DNA of 10,356 nucleotides. It comes from Burkholderiaceae bacterium (GTDB lineage Bacteria; Pseudomonadota; Gammaproteobacteria; Burkholderiales; Burkholderiaceae). Each line of letters starts with the position of its first letter. The stretch's first letter is position 1. Of the stretch, positions 6,672-10,356 are shown one piece after another. Position numbers and translations under genes: made by a program. The stretch lies in the NCBI GenBank assembly GCA_023253905.1, contig JALREG010000298.1:1-10356 (forward strand), given 5' to 3'. Below the pieces are notes generated by a model, which was given only the letters and a program-made list of their open reading frames with translations, ran no database searches and was not told where the DNA came from.

Positions 6672-7733
6672 ATGAAACGTAATGCAGCATCGCTGAGGGC
6701 CTTGGTTGCCGGAGTCGTCTGCACGGCCGCGCTCGGGAGCGTTCAGGCGCAGGAGGTGATTCGCCTGCAAGTTGCCGCAGGTCATCCCCCCATCTTTCTC
6801 TGGGTAAAGCACATCAAGGAAAGCTTGATGGCTACGGTGGATGCCGAGCTCAAAAAAACTGGTAAATACCGAATCGATTGGAATGAGAGCTATGGCGGCA
6901 CGCTTGCCAAGATCGGCTCCGAACTCGAGACCATGCAGCAGGGACTGTCCGACATGGGGATCGTTGCGACGGTGTTCCAGTCGGCCAAACTGCCACTCAA
7001 CAATGTCACGTACTTCGTGCCCTACGGCCCCCCCGACGCCAGTATCGTCACGCAGGCAATTGACTATGTTCAGGGGCTGCCCGAGCTCACGGCTGAATGG
7101 ACCAAGTACAACACGGTGTATCTGGCCGGATTTGCCATTGACAACTACGGTATCGCCAGCAGCTTTCCGATCAGCCGGCTGGAAGATTTGAAAGGTCGAA
7201 AGATTGGTGGCGCGGGACCGAACCTGGCGTGGTTCCGCGGCACGGGTGCGGTGGGTGTTCAGGGAAATCTCAACACCTTCTACAACGACATCAAGACCGG
7301 CGTATACGAGAGCGTGGTTGCGTTTGCCACCTCTGCGGTTCCCGCCAAGCTGTTTGAGGTCGCCCCCTATTACACGGTCACCAACATGGGTGCTATGTAC
7401 GCGGGTGCGGTTGCGATCAACAAGAATCGCTGGGACAAGCTGCCGGATGAGGTGAAGGCCGCTTTCCGGCGCGGCGCCAACGCCTACAAGGCTAACTACC
7501 TTCGTGAGCAGACTGAGCGTATCGAAGCCTCGTATGCAGCCTGGCAAAAAGGCGGTGGCAAGGTGAATCAGCTATCAGCTGAGGAGCAGATCCGGCTGGT
7601 CAAGGCGATGCCCAACCCCACGCGTGACTGGATCAAGCAAGCCGGGCCCAACGGCAGGAAGGTGCTGTCGGCCTACATGGATTCGGTCCGCGCCACGGGC
7701 TACAAGTTCACACGCGATTTCGATAAAGAATAG
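6672..7733 (+). CDS. TRAP transporter substrate-binding protein (DctP/TAXI-type superfamily, DctP family)
   Basis: 353 residues with a Sec signal peptide at 1 to about 27 (MKRN, hydrophobic LVAGVVCTAALG core, VQAQE cleavage region). The mature protein shows the DctP-like order: an opening strand VIRLQVAAGHPP (29-40), YGGTLAKIGSELETMQQGLSDMGIV (74-98), the hinge region DLKGRKIGGAGPN (172-184), and TNMGAMYAGAVAINKNRWDKLPDEVKAAF (237-265). It would bind a solute in the periplasm and pass it to the DctQ/DctM-type membrane proteins encoded just downstream. At the place where many DctP proteins have a carboxylate-binding Arg (KIR), this one has KIGG followed by GPN, so the ligand contact is probably different. 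First gene of the plus-strand operon, 13 bases before the small permease gene. Ligand unknown. Confidence 0.93.
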   Translation: MKRNAASLRALVAGVVCTAALGSVQAQEVIRLQVAAGHPPIFLWVKHIKESLMATVDAELKKTGKYRIDWNESYGGTLAKIGSELETMQQGLSDMGIVATVFQSAKLPLNNVTYFVPYGPPDASIVTQAIDYVQGLPELTAEWTKYNTVYLAGFAIDNYGIASSFPISRLEDLKGRKIGGAGPNLAWFRGTGAVGVQGNLNTFYNDIKTGVYESVVAFATSAVPAKLFEVAPYYTVTNMGAMYAGAVAINKNRWDKLPDEVKAAFRRGANAYKANYLREQTERIEASYAAWQKGGGKVNQLSAEEQIRLVKAMPNPTRDWIKQAGPNGRKVLSAYMDSVRATGYKFTRDFDKE

Positions 7734-7746
7734 CGACGGGGGCAGG

Positions 7747-8313
7747 ATGAAATCCGGGCTCAGCCCGTCGGCAGCGGCTGAACCGGCGCCGCTCCACGCG
7801 AGGACGATCGCTTTACTGTCTGCAATCGGCACCTTATGGATCTTTTTCCTGATGGTGCTGATCCTGATCGATGTTGTGGGCCGCGGCGCGTTCAATGCGC
7901 CGCTGCTCGGCGTGCCGGAAATGGTGAGGTTCTCGATCGTAGGCATCGTGTTCCTGCAACTGCCGCAGACGCTACGCACCGGTGGACTCACACGCTCCGA
8001 CGTGCTGCTTGCACGGTTGCTCGACAAGCGGCCAACGGTCGGCTATCTGCTGCAAGGACTGTTTCATCTGACCGGTATGGCCCTGTTCCTGATCCTGTTC
8101 GGCGCGCTCTGGCCGACCATGATCGAGGCCTTCAAGGCGGGTGATTTCTATGGTTCGGCCGGGCTTATTCAGATTCCGACCGGGCCGCTTTACGTCATCG
8201 TGCTGATAGGAAGCGGCGCCATGGCGCTTCAGTTTCTGCTCCTTGCCTGGCATGACCTGCAGATTGCCCTGGGTCGTGCACAACCGGCGACTGCGGGGGG
8301 CGCCGGACAATGA
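7747..8313 (+). CDS. TRAP transporter small permease subunit (DctQ-like)
   Basis: 188 residues with four predicted membrane helices, near 21-46, 56-75, 98-123 and 147-168, the standard DctQ topology. Recognisable DctQ features are the IDVVGRGAFN end of helix 1 (41-50), the GVPEMVRFSIVGIVFLQLP stretch (55-73) and TRSDVLL (82-88). In the inner membrane it joins the large subunit to form the sodium-coupled TRAP permease. I chose ATG 7747, preceded by GGGGG four bases upstream and lying after the previous stop; an in-frame ATG at 7624 would overlap the preceding gene by over 100 bases and add a non-DctQ-like stretch. The stop overlaps the next start by ATGA, so the two permease subunits are translationally coupled. 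Confidence 0.92.
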   Translation: MKSGLSPSAAAEPAPLHARTIALLSAIGTLWIFFLMVLILIDVVGRGAFNAPLLGVPEMVRFSIVGIVFLQLPQTLRTGGLTRSDVLLARLLDKRPTVGYLLQGLFHLTGMALFLILFGALWPTMIEAFKAGDFYGSAGLIQIPTGPLYVIVLIGSGAMALQFLLLAWHDLQIALGRAQPATAGGAGQ

Positions 8314-9632
8314 TCGAGCCCACGCTGATCGGACTCGTGTCGGTAGCCATCATGCTGGTCCTGATCTATGCCGGTATGCATGTGGGTATCGCGCTGTCAC
8401 TCCTGTCGTTTGTCGGGGTCTGGATGATTCGCGGTGATGCAACCGTGGCCGCCAATCTCCTCGCGCTTGCTGCAACGGATGCCATCGCCGACTATGTGTT
8501 CGGGGTCGTGCCGCTCTTCGTGCTCATGGGGTTACTGGTGGCGGTCGCCGACGTCGGCAAAGACTCGTTTGAAGTCGCCAACCAGATCTTCCGCCGGGTG
8601 CGCGGCGGGCTGGGCATCGCAACGGTCGCCGCCAATGCGGTGTTTGCGGCCATCACCGGTATCAGTATCGCTTCGGCGGCGGTCTTTACCAAGGTGGCAG
8701 TGCCCGAGATGCTACGGCACGGCTACTCTGTGCGCTTTGCAGTGGGGGTGGTGGCGGGATCATCGGTACTGGGCATGCTGATTCCGCCCAGCCTCCTGCT
8801 TATCCTCTATGGCGTACTCACCGAAAAATCGGTGGGTGATCTGTTCGTGGCGGGCATCATCCCGGGTATCGTTCTGGCGATCGCCTACGCCATCGGTATT
8901 CTGCTCATGGGGCGATTCACCCCGGAATTTGTAGGTGGGGGGATAGCCTCCAACACCGGGCCGGTGGCGCCGCTGATGAGTCCCGGCGACATGGTTGCGC
9001 GCATGATGCCCGTGGTCGCGCTGGTGCTGCTGGTGCTGGGCGGGCTTTACGCCGGACTCTTCACGCCCACCGAGGCGGGCGCGGTGGGCGCAGCCGGTGC
9101 GCTGGTGCTTGCCATCATCAAGCGCAAACTGAGCCGGGCGGCGCTCTGGCAGGTGCTGGTTGAAACCGGGCGGATCACGGCATCAATCTGTTTTCTCATC
9201 ATCGCCGCACAGCTTTACTCACGCATGCTGGCGGTCTCGGGCGTCACCGAACTGCTTCGTACGCTTACCGTGAGTACCGGGCTGGGCTTTCCCGGTCTGC
9301 TCACCATCTTTGTTCTGGTGGTGCTGTTGCTTGGCACGATTCTCGATTCCAGTTCAATCATGCTGATCACCATCCCGCTGGTGCTGCCCGCGCTGGTTTC
9401 ATTCAATGTTGACCTGATCTGGTTCGGAATCGTGACGCTGCTGGCGGTTGAGATCGGGCTCCTTACACCGCCGTTTGGCATCGCAGTGTTCGTCATCAAG
9501 GCAACACTCGGTAATTCCAGCCCCATCACGCTGAACGACATCTTTGCCGGTGCACTACCTTTCGCTGCGATCATGCTGGTGGTGCTCCTGCTGGTGATCG
9601 CGTTTCCCGGGCTGGCCACCGCGCTTCTCTGA
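8310..9632 (+). CDS. TRAP transporter large permease subunit (DctM-like)
   Basis: 440 residues, hydrophobic almost throughout, with about 11-13 predicted membrane helices. DctM-family motifs: LMGLLVAVADVGKDSFEVA (72-90), GSSVLGMLIPPS (150-161), FTPTEAGAVGAAGAL (251-265), GTILDSSSIMLITIPLVLP (342-360) and LLTPPFGIAVFVIKA (384-398). These form the transport domain that moves the substrate into the cytoplasm with sodium. The ATG overlaps the DctQ-like stop (ATGA). Together with the two genes upstream it makes a complete three-protein TRAP system. No break, frameshift or missing motif is seen. The solute cannot be deduced from the permease. Confidence 0.96.
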   Translation: MIEPTLIGLVSVAIMLVLIYAGMHVGIALSLLSFVGVWMIRGDATVAANLLALAATDAIADYVFGVVPLFVLMGLLVAVADVGKDSFEVANQIFRRVRGGLGIATVAANAVFAAITGISIASAAVFTKVAVPEMLRHGYSVRFAVGVVAGSSVLGMLIPPSLLLILYGVLTEKSVGDLFVAGIIPGIVLAIAYAIGILLMGRFTPEFVGGGIASNTGPVAPLMSPGDMVARMMPVVALVLLVLGGLYAGLFTPTEAGAVGAAGALVLAIIKRKLSRAALWQVLVETGRITASICFLIIAAQLYSRMLAVSGVTELLRTLTVSTGLGFPGLLTIFVLVVLLLGTILDSSSIMLITIPLVLPALVSFNVDLIWFGIVTLLAVEIGLLTPPFGIAVFVIKATLGNSSPITLNDIFAGALPFAAIMLVVLLLVIAFPGLATALL

Positions 9633-9657
9633 GGGCGGCCCTTCCTAACTTCAAATC

Positions 9658-9662
9658 AGGAG
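9658..9662 (+). promoter_or_regulatory. Shine-Dalgarno AGGAG for the cupin gene
   Basis: AGGAG lies 7 bases before ATG 9670, the same spacing as for the TRAP binding-protein gene. It fixes the start of the cupin gene, 37 bases after the DctM-like stop, with no terminator in the gap. Confidence 0.8.
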
Positions 9663-9669
9663 AAAAACC

Positions 9670-10356
9670 ATGGTCTGGCGAGTACGCAGGGTTTACACCG
9701 GGCACAACAAGCGGGGGCGAGCGGTGATCATCGAGGACGGTCTGGCGCCTAACGTCAAAGAGATGGCGTCGATGCCAGGCCTCGCACTGACCGATTTGTG
9801 GGAAACCACCGGACCGCTTGCGAGGAACGACGGCAATGCCGATGCTGCCGACCGTACCGTGCGGCTCGAGCCGCCGCGAGGCGGCTCTATCCTCCGTATT
9901 GTCGAGTTCCCGCCTGATAAGGCCTGGCGCGACAGCGCGGATGCCAAAGCGGCGTTCGAATCGATTGGTGCTGGACACGCCAAGGATAAGCAATCGGCGG
10001 ACCCCATGATGCACAAGACCAACACGGTCGACTACATCATTGTGATCTCTGGCGAGATCTACGCTGTGGTGGAAGAGGGCGAGGTGTTGCTCAAGCCTGG
10101 CGATGTTTTCATCCAGCGCGGCACCAACCATTCCTGGAGCGTTCGCGGCGATGTGCCGTGTGTCATTGCGGCGGTGCTGGTGAGCGCGGCGCCCCTCGGC
10201 AAACCAGCAGCCAGTAAAAAATCGGCGACTAAGGCGACCAAGGCGACCAAGGCGACCAAGGCGACCAAGGCGACCAAGGCGACCAAGGCGACCAAGGCGA
10301 CCAAGGCGCCGGCCAAGCGTGCCACCAGAGTGGCCAGAAAAGCTGCACGGGGGCGA
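9670..10356 (+). CDS. Cupin-domain protein with Lys-Ala-Thr repeat tail (3' end outside window)
   Basis: The frame is open from ATG 9670 to the last base, 229 residues with no stop, so the protein is at least slightly longer. Residues 1-175 form the cupin part. Around the cupin core are HKTNTVDYIIVISGEIYAV (115-133), LKPGDVFIQRGTNHSW (about 141-156). Metal-ligand candidates are His115, Asp121 and His154; the usual second His of H-x-H is Thr117, as in many uncharacterised small cupins. Function could be a dioxygenase, isomerase or sugar/acid epimerase; undecidable here. After about 175 the sequence changes to a basic tail: KPAASKKSAT then eight perfect Lys-Ala-Thr repeats (188-211), then KAPAKRATRVARKAARGR. 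The tail has 16 Lys/Arg in residues 188-229 and no acidic residue, like histone H1-like bacterial tails. Last visible gene of the TRAP operon. Confidence 0.88.
   Translation, partial: MVWRVRRVYTGHNKRGRAVIIEDGLAPNVKEMASMPGLALTDLWETTGPLARNDGNADAADRTVRLEPPRGGSILRIVEFPPDKAWRDSADAKAAFESIGAGHAKDKQSADPMMHKTNTVDYIIVISGEIYAVVEEGEVLLKPGDVFIQRGTNHSWSVRGDVPCVIAAVLVSAAPLGKPAASKKSATKATKATKATKATKATKATKATKATKAPAKRATRVARKAARGR
10231..10308 (+). repeat. 9-bp tandem repeat AAGGCGACC, 8.67 copies, encoding Lys-Ala-Thr
   Basis: AAGGCGACC is repeated eight times without any mismatch from 10231 to 10302, then AAGGCG at 10303-10308. A degenerate GCGACT at 10225-10230 precedes it. The period is a multiple of three and in frame with the cupin gene, so changes in copy number would lengthen or shorten the tail without breaking the frame. 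The identical codons in every unit point to recent expansion by replication slippage or unequal recombination. Confidence 0.97.

Noticed and set aside
7624..7746. Longer N-terminus for the small permease from ATG 7624.
   Set aside because: It overlaps the end of the TRAP binding-protein gene in another frame and adds Pro/Ser/Arg-rich sequence not seen in DctQ proteins.
9633..9650. GGGCGGCCC-containing stretch after the DctM-like gene as a terminator.
   Set aside because: The arms leave almost no loop, there is no T-tract, and the cupin gene follows directly in the same direction.
10231..10308. The short tandem repeat considered as a CRISPR array or plasmid iteron.
   Set aside because: The 9-bp units are contiguous with no spacers and in frame with a protein tail, so a coding repeat explains them fully.
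10059..10325. Minus-strand open frame with Val-Ala-Leu repeats that could look like a hydrophobic repeat protein.
   Set aside because: It is the antisense of the Lys-Ala-Thr repeat in the cupin gene, which has a good Shine-Dalgarno, cupin motifs and operon context.

Overview
The window is GC-rich coding DNA from a proteobacterium, most likely a betaproteobacterium of the order Burkholderiales. The Bug/TctC-type binding protein without a permease, the TRAP transporter, the paired MmgE/PrpD enzymes and the Ala/Lys-rich tail protein all fit that group. This placement is inferred from gene content and base composition, not from a marker gene. I see no rRNA, tRNA, CRISPR array, insertion sequence or phage gene.

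The layout is three gene blocks. (1) Positions 1-2654, plus strand: two tandem MmgE/PrpD-family genes joined by an ATGA overlap, the first cut by the window start. (2) Positions 2651-6471, minus strand: four co-directional genes, read from right to left. They are a fumarylacetoacetate hydrolase (FAH)-family enzyme, an SMP-30/gluconolactonase-like enzyme, a Bug/TctC periplasmic binding protein and an EthD-like small protein. The last of these ends tail to tail against block 1, with the two stop codons sharing bases 2651-2654. (3) Positions 6672-10356, plus strand: a TRAP transporter (DctP-, DctQ- and DctM-type genes) followed by a cupin-domain protein. The cupin gene runs off the window end and carries a lysine-rich C-terminal tail built on a perfect 9-bp repeat.

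Blocks 2 and 3 diverge from a 200-bp control region (6472-6671). It holds a good sigma70-type promoter for the minus-strand block, a weaker candidate for the plus-strand block, and a pair of 9-bp direct repeats flanking a small dyad that could be an operator. No regulator gene lies in the window.

Taken together this looks like a catabolic island for an unidentified small organic acid or lactone. Uptake would be by TRAP and/or the solute-binding protein, lactone opening by the SMP-30-like enzyme, dehydration, isomerisation or decarboxylation by the MmgE/PrpD pair, and C-C bond hydrolysis by the FAH-family enzyme. The substrate cannot be read from the sequence. The most unusual element is the cupin with a (Lys-Ala-Thr)n histone-H1-like tail at the right edge.
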